Source of the DNA: Dyella psychrodurans
Lineage (GTDB): Bacteria; Pseudomonadota; Gammaproteobacteria; Xanthomonadales; Rhodanobacteraceae
DNA: 64,000 nucleotides
Reading direction: 5' to 3'
NCBI RefSeq assembly: GCF_003363265.1
Contig: NZ_QRBF01000001.1
Span: forward strand, 714,451 to 778,450
The notes beneath the pieces were generated by a model, which was not told the DNA's origin, made no database searches, and was given only the letters and a program-made list of their open reading frames with translations. A program made the translations under genes and the position numbers. Positions 38,051 to 46,820 of the stretch are shown here, in pieces. Every line of letters begins with the position of its first letter. Positions within the stretch are counted from its first letter, which is position 1.

Positions 38051-38130
38051 TTGCGACTTCAGGCGCTGAACGCAACACCCCTTCCGCCTGCGCGTCTATA
38101 ACGTGTTGCGTTCACCGGCTTAAGTCGCAG
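38051..38130. repeat. Long inverted repeat overlapping a gene end
   Basis: Arms 38051-38078 and 38103-38130 pair at 24 of 28 positions around a 24-base loop. The right arm contains the last codons and the stop of the acetyltransferase gene. No T-run follows, so it is not a typical terminator. Confidence 0.7.
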
Positions 38131-38630
38131 TCGAAAGCGGACATTGCATCTGTGCCAATCTCTCCGTATGACGAAACATCGAGCGTTTTCGCCATTTCGG
38201 TGGTGCCGTTCCAGCCTAACCCCTGATATAGCGGCCTGCCTTTCTCCGTTGCATGCAGAACGGCATAGCAAACCCCGCGCCTCGCGAACTCCGCTTCCGC
38301 CAGGTTCATCAGTTCGCGGGCCAATCCGCGATTTCTGTAGTCGGGTTCGACAAAGACATTCAGGACATATCCGCGTTTGTCCTGCGCCGGATGCTCGGGG
38401 TGCGGTGGCCAGTCGATGAGCATCAGGCCGATTCCGGCAACGGGAACACCATCGTCCAACATGACATAGCCAAAATAGGATCCATCCCGGATTCGTGGTC
38501 CGACCCATTCGCGGAAATGCTCGGTCATGGGCATCAACACATCATCGCTTCTACCCGCGTCCCGAAACATTTCTTCGCGGTGCCTGCAAACGAGCTCAAG
38601 ATCACTTGCACGGAGTGTTCGAATGTCCAT
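38112..38630 (-). CDS. GNAT-family N-acetyltransferase
   Basis: A 172-residue acetyltransferase. Central features are VAGIGLMLIDWPPHP, RGYVLNVFVEPDYRNRGLARELMNLAE (acetyl-CoA loop) and ATEKGRPLYQGLGWNGTTEMAK. Substrate unknown. Its final codons lie inside a 28-base arm of an inverted repeat, which suggests that the 3' end was shaped by insertion or recombination of that repeat. Confidence 0.87.
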   Translation of the reverse strand: MDIRTLRASDLELVCRHREEMFRDAGRSDDVLMPMTEHFREWVGPRIRDGSYFGYVMLDDGVPVAGIGLMLIDWPPHPEHPAQDKRGYVLNVFVEPDYRNRGLARELMNLAEAEFARRGVCYAVLHATEKGRPLYQGLGWNGTTEMAKTLDVSSYGEIGTDAMSAFDCDLSR

Positions 38631-38715
38631 AAAGATTCCGAAGTGACAAGGTCAAACCGTAATGTGCGCCCATCCGCTGCAATGATCATCTGAATCCGCA
38701 GTCCGCGAACAGGCC

Positions 38716-39066
38716 CTAGTAAAACGGCCGAATCTCGATGTCGCTCGGCCCTGGCATGGGATTGGGGCAGCGCTTCAGCCAGGCGACCGCCTCGTCCATA
38801 TCCTTGACCTCCCAGATCCAGAAGCCGGCGATCAACTCCTTGGTCTCGGCGAATGGCCCGTCGATCACCGTGCGGCGGGGACCATCGAACGCGATACGCT
38901 TGGCCTGCGAAGTAGGCTTGAGGCCCTCGGCCATGAGCAGGACGCCCGCGTGGCGCAGCTCGTCGTTGAACTTGCCCATCGCCTTCATCATCTCGGCCGT
39001 CCACTCGGGCGTGGCACTCTCTCTTTCGCTGTGCTCCGTCGCTTTCACCAATACGATCATACGCAT
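38716..39066 (-). CDS. YCII-domain (DGPF) protein
   Basis: A 116-residue protein starting at the ATG behind a strong SD (AGGAGG). It is one YCII-related ferredoxin-like domain: MRMIVLVKATEHSE, then the DGPFAETKELIAGFWI signature and a closing DIEIRPFY. Family members often sit next to an ECF sigma factor gene; none is present here. Function unknown. Confidence 0.85.
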   Translation of the reverse strand: MRMIVLVKATEHSERESATPEWTAEMMKAMGKFNDELRHAGVLLMAEGLKPTSQAKRIAFDGPRRTVIDGPFAETKELIAGFWIWEVKDMDEAVAWLKRCPNPMPGPSDIEIRPFY

Positions 39067-39273
39067 CGCCTGCCTCCTTGTTCGAGCCGGTCTCGTCGGC
39101 CCTGCATGGGAACGACGAACCGGATTTTCGAAAATCGACATCGCCTTGCAGTTTTTCGATGGCTCCATCAAAAAGGATAAGAGTGCTTTTTCCAATCCGT
39201 ATGGACGATGCAGCGCCTGTCTTCAACGTTCCGCCCACGTTGAAGCGGCGGAACAGACTGCGGCCCTGGCGCC

Positions 39274-40818
39274 TTACCGGCTCTTCAACCACCCAATGAC
39301 GCGTCGTATCCATGCGCCTGCCTGGGCCGGGTTCCACACGAAGGTCGCCACGCTTTCCGGCGGCATCGTGTACTCGAAACGAGCCTGGCCCTCCGCGACT
39401 GATACGCTGCGCGCAACCGTGTTGCTGTTCACCACCACCAGGACGATCGATCCGTCAGAAGCATTCTGGAATGCCACATTGTCGATGCCCTCCTTGTCGG
39501 TGGCGGTGGATCCCACCCGAACGTCGCCGGGCAAGACGAATTTGCTGAAGTGCGCCAGTGCGTAGTATTCGTCGTTGCGACTCACCGCGCCCGTGTGCGA
39601 GTCGATCGTGACCAGGCCCTTGCAGGCGTCGCACCCGCCGAAATGCGGGCCGTGTTGCTCGTCGAGCGCCAGGTTCCAGTACACGACGCCGCGCGCCCAC
39701 TGCCTGATCCCGGTGACTAGCAGGTCACGCGTAAACCAGAGCAGTTCGCCGTTTGCGCTCGACGCCCAATCGCCTCCGGAACACTCGGTGATGTAAACAT
39801 CCTTTTGGGGATAGGCACGATGTACGCGGCCCTGCGCATACTGGCTGCCTTCGTAGCAATGCCAGGCAACGCCATTGATATAGGGCGCGGCATTGGGATC
39901 TGCCAGCACGCTCAATGGCTGCTCGGGCTGGCTCCAGTTGTGATCCCACTCCAGTATCTGTGTTTTTTGCCTGCGGCTCGCCAACTTCGGGCCGAGATAT
40001 TGCGCGACGATGCGCGCCCGCGTGTCCGCAGGCATTTCCATGCCAGGATAAGTGACAGGTATGAAGCCGGGCTCGTTTTGCAGGGTCAAAGCGAAGATGG
40101 GGATGCCATAGCCGCGGTACGTGTCGAGATACTTCACGAGATAGTCCGCATACGCGCTTTCGTACTGCGGCAGCAACTCTCCGCCAATCAGGTTCTGGCT
40201 GGTCTTCATCCAGGCCGGCGCGCTCCACGGCGACGCGACGATGCGCAGATCCGCATCGAAGGAAAGGGCATCGCGCACCGTCGGTATCACGTCAAGCAAA
40301 TTGGGCGTGACATTGAAATGCACCAGTTGCGGGTCGACCTGGCCAAAGGGAACATCGTCCAGGGTATACGGCTTCAACGAAAAATCCGAAGCGCCAATGG
40401 TCAGGCGCATCATGTTCAGGCCGAGGTTGGGAGGTTGACCGTACAGCTCGTGCATCAAGGCATGGCGCTGCAACAGATTCATCTTGTTCTGGAGCAACCA
40501 CGCCGACGAATCCGTCATCGCCGCGCCGAAACCGACCATGGTCTGATATTTCTTCTGGACGTCGATGATCACATCGGCGGGCAACGTACCGCGGACGCTC
40601 ATCTCAATGTCGGGCTGCTGCACCAGCTTCAATCGGCGATCCGCCGTGCTCAACCACAGCCGGACGGTGGGCGTGACCGGCCGCGTCGAAGAGGCAACTT
40701 TGGGCTTTACCGTGCGATGCGTGAAGCCTGGCGCATACAGAGCAGCCAGCGTAAGCAGGACGATCAGGGCGATGAGAACGGCGACCGCCCGACTGGAATC
40801 CGACCTGCGCTCACTCAT
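39274..40818 (-). CDS. GH30 glycosidase (glucosylceramidase-like)
   Basis: A 514-residue protein with an N-terminal membrane anchor/signal (VAVLIALIVLLTLAALYAPG). The (beta/alpha)8 domain has the family marks VGFGAAMTDSSAWLL and SPWSAPAWMKTS, the acid/base Glu in LTLQNEPGF, and the nucleophile Glu in YITECSGGDW. A C-terminal beta-sandwich (IVLVVVNSNTVARSVSV) is typical of GH30. Substrate may be a beta-glucoside or related glycan. Probably periplasmic or membrane-anchored. Confidence 0.93.
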   Translation of the reverse strand: MSERRSDSSRAVAVLIALIVLLTLAALYAPGFTHRTVKPKVASSTRPVTPTVRLWLSTADRRLKLVQQPDIEMSVRGTLPADVIIDVQKKYQTMVGFGAAMTDSSAWLLQNKMNLLQRHALMHELYGQPPNLGLNMMRLTIGASDFSLKPYTLDDVPFGQVDPQLVHFNVTPNLLDVIPTVRDALSFDADLRIVASPWSAPAWMKTSQNLIGGELLPQYESAYADYLVKYLDTYRGYGIPIFALTLQNEPGFIPVTYPGMEMPADTRARIVAQYLGPKLASRRQKTQILEWDHNWSQPEQPLSVLADPNAAPYINGVAWHCYEGSQYAQGRVHRAYPQKDVYITECSGGDWASSANGELLWFTRDLLVTGIRQWARGVVYWNLALDEQHGPHFGGCDACKGLVTIDSHTGAVSRNDEYYALAHFSKFVLPGDVRVGSTATDKEGIDNVAFQNASDGSIVLVVVNSNTVARSVSVAEGQARFEYTMPPESVATFVWNPAQAGAWIRRVIGWLKSR

Positions 40819-41135
40819 GGCACGCGAATAGCCCGTCGCTTACGTTGCAGTTTGCTTGAATCACAACGCTCCCGGGCTTGGTCAGATAAGGGCGGAGTGC
40901 TTTTTCGACAGAAGAAACGCACCATGATCCCTTTTTTCTCTCCTCGATGACGCACAAGATTGCATACGAACGTACCAAAGACGATACAACACGCCTAGTA
41001 TTGACTAATGCGTCATGGTTCCAGCCATCGGCCAGGCTTCGCTCTGGGTTGCGAATTCGGCGGATATAGGCACAGACAGGCGAAATTCGCCCCTCTTCTT
41101 CGAACAACAAGAGAGGCCCCATGCCGATGTGGGGC
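40819..41135. other. Intergenic region with one imperfect hairpin
   Basis: No gene is seen. Arms near 40888-40900 and 40919-40933 form an imperfect hairpin containing GGAGTGC, like the dispersed hairpins elsewhere in the window. It lies between the minus-strand gene ending at 41136 and the GH30 start. Confidence 0.4.
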
Positions 41136-41777
41136 TCAGTAATCGCGAATATCCAGCGCGATAAAACAACGCGCGCTGTATCCTTTCTCCGTTGACGGCC
41201 AGATCAACTGGCCCAGCAGGCGATCGCCGCCCGGCCAGGGCTGGTTATCCAGCAACGCTTCGGCGAGCACCGAGCCGTCGTCGGCACGGCGATGGAACAG
41301 GCGAACCCAGTGCAGTTCGCCGCTCAATGATTCGTTGCGCAGGGCATCGTGCAAGGCCGGCAACAAGCCTTCCGGCGCGGCCAGGCCATCACAGCTGAAC
41401 GTCAGCGGGCCGACGAATACATCCCAGTTCCGCACGCCAAGATCCCAGCTCTGCAGTTGGATGCGTCGATCGTCGGTGACGTACCAGCATGCGGCCAACA
41501 GCACGTACAGGACATTGTGCTCGAACGCTTTCAGCGCGTCGCGCGCACCGGCGTCGCCACTTCCATTGCCGGCAAAGCTTTCCTCGATGTGGCGTTCTTC
41601 GCTGATCACCACGTCCACATCCAGCCGACCCGGCGCACCTTCCGAGCCCTCGCGCCAACTCGCGCGCACAGCGGGGAAATCGCCATCGGTTACCAACCAC
41701 TCTTCATCCCGTTCCAGCTCCACGTCATGGCGCTCGAAGAGGCGAAGCAAGTCAGCTTGCAGGGCATTGTCGTTCAT
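41136..41777 (-). CDS. Hypothetical protein, DUF6348-like
   Basis: A 213-residue soluble acidic protein. It opens with a helical segment and LVTDGDFPAVRASWREG, then a domain with DVFVGPLTFSCDG and HWVRLFHRRADDGSVLAEALLDNQPW, which recalls the DUF6348 family; I am not certain. Such proteins may belong to the immunity/SUKH-like or YwqJ neighbourhoods. No toxin gene is adjacent. Confidence 0.6.
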   Translation of the reverse strand: MNDNALQADLLRLFERHDVELERDEEWLVTDGDFPAVRASWREGSEGAPGRLDVDVVISEERHIEESFAGNGSGDAGARDALKAFEHNVLYVLLAACWYVTDDRRIQLQSWDLGVRNWDVFVGPLTFSCDGLAAPEGLLPALHDALRNESLSGELHWVRLFHRRADDGSVLAEALLDNQPWPGGDRLLGQLIWPSTEKGYSARCFIALDIRDY

Positions 41778-41959
41778 CGGAATAACTCGTGTGCAGTAAG
41801 CCGCGATAGCCTCTCACAAATGCGCAGCCACTCCCAGCCCGCAGGTTGGAATCGAACTGGTCACTTTTGAACGTTCCTGCCCGTTCGCGCGCGGCGATGA
41901 TGATGGCCGCATAGGTCGAAAACAGACGCCTCGATCAACGATTCTTAGAAACCACTCGA

Positions 41960-43096
41960 TCAGGATATCGGCGTGGTGATATAGCGGCGCTCTCGCTGAG
42001 CCCACATTCGGCGTACCGGCTCACGCAGCCGCAAGCATGGACGTTCCACTGAATAGTGAAGTGCCGCGCCGGCAGCGAGAACCGCTGTCATATAGATCAG
42101 CACCGTCCAAACGCCATGTCCATCCACCCATGGGGCGAAACGTCCATGCAGTTGTCCGTAGACCATCTTGTGACTCAGGTAGAGACTATAAGATGCGGCC
42201 GCAAACCATCCTGCGCCTGGAACTTTCATGCCGGCCAACACACCGCGCTCGCTCGCCGCTCCCGCCACGAGTGCCGTCATGGCCAAGGCGAGCACCGGAT
42301 AGCCGAACACGTTCGCGGCCAGGTCATACCGCTGCTGTCCGCTGAAACCCCACATGCATAAGCCGGTAAGCAATACGCCAATCAGCGAAACCGCATTCGC
42401 GTTGCGCTCGATCCAGGCCCAGCCGCGCGTGCGATAGCTGCGTGCGGCGGCTAACGCGACACCACCGAGCAGATCGTCAAGACGGGCATACGTGGGGTAG
42501 TACAGCAAGCGCAGGTACGCATCGCCGGCTTCGCTGCCGTCCGCTTGAACCGGTTGAACGAAGTGCGTCCAGAGCCAAGCGCGACATGCCATCCCGCACA
42601 GGACCAACGCCGCGATAACGACGGCGCCGCGCGCCAGTCGACCTGTGCATGCCAGCAAGAGTGCAAGCAGCGGAAACAAAAGATAGAACTGTTCTTCCAC
42701 ACACAACGACCACGCATGCGAAAACGCGCCGCGGTTCGGGTCAATGAACAGATTGAGTGTGTAGGTAAGGAATTGCCACAACGGCATCATGCCGGGTTCT
42801 TCGCGCATCGACGGCCATGCGGCATAGATACCCAAAACCACGAAGTAGGCAGGCAACGTTCGAAAGCCCCGGCGGAGATAGAAGTCGACAAAATCCACGC
42901 CGCCCCGGGAGATGAGCGCATTGAAAACTTGCGAGCCGATCAGGAAGCCTGACAGCGCAAAGAACAAGTCCACGCCCATCCAGCCGCTCCAGCGCCATAC
43001 GCCTCCTCCCATGTATCCGGCTATATAGCTGTGAAATGGCATCACCCACAGGATGGCAGCCGCCCGTAACAGGTCGAGCCCAGGTTTTCGTTCCAT
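41960..43096 (-). CDS. Acyltransferase family 3 (OafA/YrhL-like)
   Basis: A 378-residue inner-membrane protein with about ten spans. Family features are the opening KPGLDLLRAAAILWVMPFH with its conserved His, GVDLFFALSGFLIG, RRGFRTLPAYFV, and SLCVEEQFYLLFPLL. Such enzymes acetylate or acylate cell-surface sugars. The start has SD AGGGGAA. It has no polysaccharide genes beside it, so the acceptor is unknown. Confidence 0.9.
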   Translation of the reverse strand: MERKPGLDLLRAAAILWVMPFHSYIAGYMGGGVWRWSGWMGVDLFFALSGFLIGSQVFNALISRGGVDFVDFYLRRGFRTLPAYFVVLGIYAAWPSMREEPGMMPLWQFLTYTLNLFIDPNRGAFSHAWSLCVEEQFYLLFPLLALLLACTGRLARGAVVIAALVLCGMACRAWLWTHFVQPVQADGSEAGDAYLRLLYYPTYARLDDLLGGVALAAARSYRTRGWAWIERNANAVSLIGVLLTGLCMWGFSGQQRYDLAANVFGYPVLALAMTALVAGAASERGVLAGMKVPGAGWFAAASYSLYLSHKMVYGQLHGRFAPWVDGHGVWTVLIYMTAVLAAGAALHYSVERPCLRLREPVRRMWAQRERRYITTPIS

Positions 43097-43312
43097 GTTC
43101 CCCTATCGGGCAGACTGGCTGCCTGTGATGCGAAATGCGGCACTCTCCACGCTGCAGCGCCCACTTACGCAGCAGCCGCTCCAGCTTGCTTGGCATTTCT
43201 AGCATTACTCAGGCACGAAGGCAGCCAAAACATGGCGTGTAGTGTTCGACGAGACAGCAGGGCGTGCAGGTTCGTAGTCTTCGGCCACCACACCGCAGCC
43301 AAACGCTGCTGA

Positions 43313-43936
43313 TTACTTGCCATATGCCTTGGCGACTTGACCCACGAGCACAGCCCACGGCATGTCCATGGCGCCGTATACGGGTCCTGCTTCCGGGCGC
43401 GCATTGTCTTTGAGTATCTCGACCATCAGCGTGCCGTAATCGGAAAGGATCACACCCGCCTGCTGCATGCGAAGAAGGCCTGCCTGGCGCTTGGTTTCAC
43501 TGAACGTTCCGGATGCATCGACCGCCACATACGATTCGTAGCCCTTGCTTATGGCCGTCATCGCCGGAAATGCCGCGCAAACCTCCAGTGAAATACCGGC
43601 GAAGATCAATTTTTTGCGCCCGGTCGCTTCGATGGCTGCGGCAACGCGAGGATCGTCCCATGCATTCACGGAAGAACGATCGATGATTTGAACACCCGGC
43701 AGTGCTTCGACCAGTTCCGGGAAAGTAGGGCCCCACATGCTGTCGCGCGCAGTGGTGGTGACGACGATGGGGAGATTCAGGATACGGGCGGCCTTGGCCA
43801 GCGCGACGACGTTGTGCTTCAGTTCGCCCGTCGAATAGTCGCGCACGCCGGTCATCAGGCCCACTTGGTGGTCGACCAGGATCAGGGCGGCGTTGTCCTG
43901 CGTAAGCGGGGTATAGGGCATGAATGGATTGGGCAT
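43313..43936 (-). CDS. Isochorismatase-family cysteine hydrolase
   Basis: A 207-residue protein from the ATG with SD AGGAA. The isochorismatase-like fold shows LILVDHQVGLMTGV (catalytic Asp) and GISLEVCAAFPAM (nucleophile Cys), as in YcaC-like hydrolases. Substrate unknown. It is divergent from a LysR gene with 180 bp between, a common arrangement for a regulator and its target. Confidence 0.87.
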   Translation of the reverse strand: MPNPFMPYTPLTQDNAALILVDHQVGLMTGVRDYSTGELKHNVVALAKAARILNLPIVVTTTARDSMWGPTFPELVEALPGVQIIDRSSVNAWDDPRVAAAIEATGRKKLIFAGISLEVCAAFPAMTAISKGYESYVAVDASGTFSETKRQAGLLRMQQAGVILSDYGTLMVEILKDNARPEAGPVYGAMDMPWAVLVGQVAKAYGK

Positions 43937-44116
43937 GGTCGTTCCTGCTTTTGCTCTGATGGGAATGGGATCGCGGCGGCCGTGATGGGGGGCGCGACGG
44001 CCCGGCCTCGGCCGTTGCAGCGCTTTTCGACACACCCAAGCTAAATCGCGCAAGATCGTCTGAGAAGTTGGTCTGGCTCGGACATATCATCCGAATAACC
44101 GGACGATGGAGGCGCC

Positions 44117-45031
44117 ATGCTCGATCTGAATGATTTTTACTATTTCGTCCAAGTCGTCGACCGCGGGGGATTCACGTCGGCCAGCCGCACGCTGGGCATA
44201 CCCAAGTCGACACTGAGCGGCCGGCTTCAGCGGCTCGAAAGTGATCTGGGTGTCCGCCTTTTGAATCGAACGTCGCGACAGTTCTGCATGACGAATGCCG
44301 GCCAGGAGTTCTACCGACACGCCGTCGATACGCTCCAGCGCGCGGAGCACGCCGAAAATGCCATCCGGCAGCGCTTATCCGAGCCAACCGGCACCGTGCG
44401 TTTCACCGCCGGGGTGATCACGGCGCAATTCGCGATGCGAAAAATGGTCAGCGATTTCATCGCCAAGTACCCGAAGGTGAGTCTTGTCGAGCACGCTACC
44501 GATCGTTACGTCGACATCGTCGGCGAGAATTTCGACGTGGCCATCCGCGCTCATTCCGAACCCTTGCCGAACTCCAGTCTCGTGCAGCGCACTCTCGCCC
44601 CCGCGCCTTGGTACCTTTTCGCGGGCACGGATTACCTGAGCCATGTCGACGTCCCGACGACGCCTCAGGACCTATCCCAGCACCCTTCCCTGTTCATGAT
44701 GCGCAGCGGCGTCGCACCCGCATGGCATCTAAGCCGCCCTGTTCGCGGCGCACGGGAAACGCTGACCCTTCCACTCACGCCGCGTCTCCTTAGCGATGAC
44801 ATCATTTCACTTAAACAAGCCGCGCTTGCCGGCCTCGGCATCGTTGCGCTGCCCGGGTACACCTGCTGCGAGGAACTGCGCTCCGGCGAGATGACGCGTT
44901 TACTTCCGGAATGGCAGGCGGGCGATTCCACGATCACCGCACTGATTCCCGACCGCCACGGTCTTTTGCCAGCCGTCCGCGCGTTTGTCGATCATCTGGT
45001 CCTGGAATTTCCCAAGGCTGTGGAAATCTAA
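44117..45031 (+). CDS. LysR-family transcriptional regulator
   Basis: A 304-residue LysR protein. Winged helix: LNDFYYFVQVVDRGGFTSASRTLGIPKSTLSGR. Effector domain: GTVRFTAGVITAQF to GLGIVALPGYTCCEEL. The sequence is close to the group of LysR proteins that often control adjacent oxidoreductase or hydrolase genes. Probable target: the divergent hydrolase gene at 43936. Confidence 0.92.
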   Translation: MLDLNDFYYFVQVVDRGGFTSASRTLGIPKSTLSGRLQRLESDLGVRLLNRTSRQFCMTNAGQEFYRHAVDTLQRAEHAENAIRQRLSEPTGTVRFTAGVITAQFAMRKMVSDFIAKYPKVSLVEHATDRYVDIVGENFDVAIRAHSEPLPNSSLVQRTLAPAPWYLFAGTDYLSHVDVPTTPQDLSQHPSLFMMRSGVAPAWHLSRPVRGARETLTLPLTPRLLSDDIISLKQAALAGLGIVALPGYTCCEELRSGEMTRLLPEWQAGDSTITALIPDRHGLLPAVRAFVDHLVLEFPKAVEI

Positions 45032-45097
45032 TATCGGCGCACCACGACAGTCGTCGTATCCGCCGCTACTCACCGGATACGCCAGAACAGAACAGCA

Positions 45098-46180
45098 CTA
45101 CAAAACGGGAAACAACCAGAACGCCAGGCCGACGAGAGAAATGAACGCCCCGCTCAACACCTCGCCGTAGCGCTCGACCTTGCCGAATGTGACGCGCTGA
45201 AGCGATGCGGTCGAATAGACGCAAAGCACCACGTAGGTAAGGATGGTGCTCGCTGCAAACACGAGCGCCATGATGATGATCAGACCCAACCCATACTTGC
45301 CGGCAGCAAAGAACGCCGGGATTCCCTCGACCATCGGCGACGAACCAAGAATCAGCAGAAGTGCCGTGCGCGACGAGGTTTTCTGCGTTGCTCCGTGGTC
45401 GTGGTCATGATGGTGGTCGTGACCGTGATGCTCAGGGTCATCATGATGATGTTCATGCTCCGCGAACGCCGCCTGGTAAGCATGGGCGTGATCGTCATGC
45501 GCCACCGTCAGGTCGACCTCGAATCCATGCGGCTCGGGAATGTCGTCAAGGGATTCCCAATACTCGCTATGCCGGGCGAACGCGAATGTCTGGCGGCGGC
45601 CGTCATCGCGACGCGTTTCGACCGTGACGGTTTCCACCAGGTCGGGCTCTGTCGACGTGAAGCGAAAGCGTGGCGGTTGACCAAGCTCGTAAATGGAAAG
45701 TTCGAGAATGCCATGCTCGCCGTACATCCGTTGCAACTCGGGACCATGAATCCCATTGGCAAGGCCTTTCGCACCCGTCAGATGGGAAAAATCATGCGTG
45801 TGCCCATGCGGGCCATGACTATGCCCATGGCCCTCGCCCGAACGCAGATCCAGCCACGATGAAATCGCAATCCACAGTCCGAATGCAATGAGTGCCACGC
45901 TGGAAATCGTGTCGACCCAATGACCGAATTTCGCCGCCACGGCGACGCCGGCAAGCCAGACGAGCGCGGCCAGGACGAGTGTTGTGACGATATGTCCCGT
46001 TCCGGCCTGAAGCGCGGCTCGCGCAGTCTGGGCCCGGCTCCAACCCCTTTGTCGGGCAATCAGCGTGATGGGCACCCAGTGGTCGGGAACGATGGTATGC
46101 AGCACACCCACCACAAGCACCGCAACAACGAGCAGCGTCGCCGACCCTGAATTCAGTTGCTCAAACGAAAAAAAGCCCAT
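45098..46180 (-). CDS. NicO/RcnA-like metal (nickel/cobalt) transporter
   Basis: A 360-residue membrane protein with six spans in two groups. The first has HTIVPDHWVPITLIARQRGW, a metal-path motif. A long loop between the groups is rich in His and Asp (residues 115-130 and about 240-275), as in RcnA-like exporters. The second group begins at SSRTALLLILGSSPMVEG. It is eight bases downstream of a CsoR/RcnR-type repressor gene, which supports metal efflux; the metal is inferred, not seen. Confidence 0.8.
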   Translation of the reverse strand: MGFFSFEQLNSGSATLLVVAVLVVGVLHTIVPDHWVPITLIARQRGWSRAQTARAALQAGTGHIVTTLVLAALVWLAGVAVAAKFGHWVDTISSVALIAFGLWIAISSWLDLRSGEGHGHSHGPHGHTHDFSHLTGAKGLANGIHGPELQRMYGEHGILELSIYELGQPPRFRFTSTEPDLVETVTVETRRDDGRRQTFAFARHSEYWESLDDIPEPHGFEVDLTVAHDDHAHAYQAAFAEHEHHHDDPEHHGHDHHHDHDHGATQKTSSRTALLLILGSSPMVEGIPAFFAAGKYGLGLIIIMALVFAASTILTYVVLCVYSTASLQRVTFGKVERYGEVLSGAFISLVGLAFWLFPVL

Positions 46181-46188
46181 GACTTCGC

Positions 46189-46467
46189 CTAGAGATATTT
46201 GCTGATTTCCTTGAATTCCACGAGCGCAGCCTTGGCCGATTTGGCATCGGTTCCGGCTTGCGCTTCGAGACAGTGGTCCACGTGGTCGTGGATGAGCGCC
46301 TTTTTCGCACTGCCTATGGCCTTCTCAATGGCATGAAGCTGCTGGGCAAGCTCGACACAGTTCCGACCAGTTTCAATCATCGCGATCGTGCTGCGCAGAT
46401 GCCCTTCAGCGCGCTTTAGTCGCTGAACAATACCCGGATGCGTGGAGTGGGTAGCTGTCTTGCTCAT
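46189..46467 (-). CDS. CsoR/RcnR-family metal-sensing repressor
   Basis: A 92-residue all-helical repressor. The family core is GIVQRLKRAEGHLRSTIAMI and KKALIHDHVDHCLEA. Candidate ligands are His near the N-terminus, Cys37 (GRNCVEL) and the His/Cys cluster HDHVDHC (60-66). In this family metal or electrophile binding releases the protein from DNA. The palindromic operator at 46474-46495 sits just before its start, so it should repress itself and the downstream exporter. Confidence 0.9.
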   Translation of the reverse strand: MSKTATHSTHPGIVQRLKRAEGHLRSTIAMIETGRNCVELAQQLHAIEKAIGSAKKALIHDHVDHCLEAQAGTDAKSAKAALVEFKEISKYL

Positions 46468-46473
46468 CGCTAA

Positions 46474-46495
46474 ATCCTATCCCCCTGGATAGGAT
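46474..46495. promoter_or_regulatory. Palindromic operator of the metal-efflux operon
   Basis: ATCCTATCC-CCCT-GGATAGGAT: perfect 9-bp arms with a 4-base C-rich spacer, seven bases upstream of the repressor ATG. G/C-tract palindromes are usual sites for the CsoR/RcnR family. Repressor binding here would also cover the ribosome binding site. Confidence 0.75.
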
Positions 46496-46820
46496 ATGTA
46501 AAGACAAGTCGGCGAGCGCGCTCAAGGCCTCGCAGCACAACAAAAGAAGTGACAAGGATTGGATCCAAAAAGCAGGGTCAGGCCGGGCTACTCCAATCCA
46601 CCCATTTTTCTCGACGGCTTTGAAGCCGCCGCAATCTTCGTGCCAGTCTGCAAATCAACGGCCCGAAAAATTCGTATTCGATACGTCGAACCCGCAAGAG
46701 CATTCAACCGGATGCCGAATCGTCCAATCCTCGGCTTCCACTACTGACTAGTCTGTTATAGTCAGCGCGACAGGGCCTCCGATCACCGATTGGACAATAC
46801 GCGCGCCAAAGGCGACGCCT
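46496..46820. promoter_or_regulatory. Intergenic region with palindrome before the oxidase operon
   Basis: No gene is supported here. CTGACTA/TAGTCAG arms (46744-46750 and 46759-46765) with an 8-base spacer lie about 55 bases before the first cytochrome gene. They may be an operator or part of the promoter (TATAGT lies within). Confidence 0.4.

Noticed and set aside
38031-38130. Integron attC site
   Set aside because: GTTAGGC fits one core box, but the partner box and spacing are not convincing and no integrase is present; kept only as an inverted repeat.
46559-46747. 62-codon plus frame between the repressor and the oxidase operon
   Set aside because: No SD and no homology-like features; lies in a regulatory gap.
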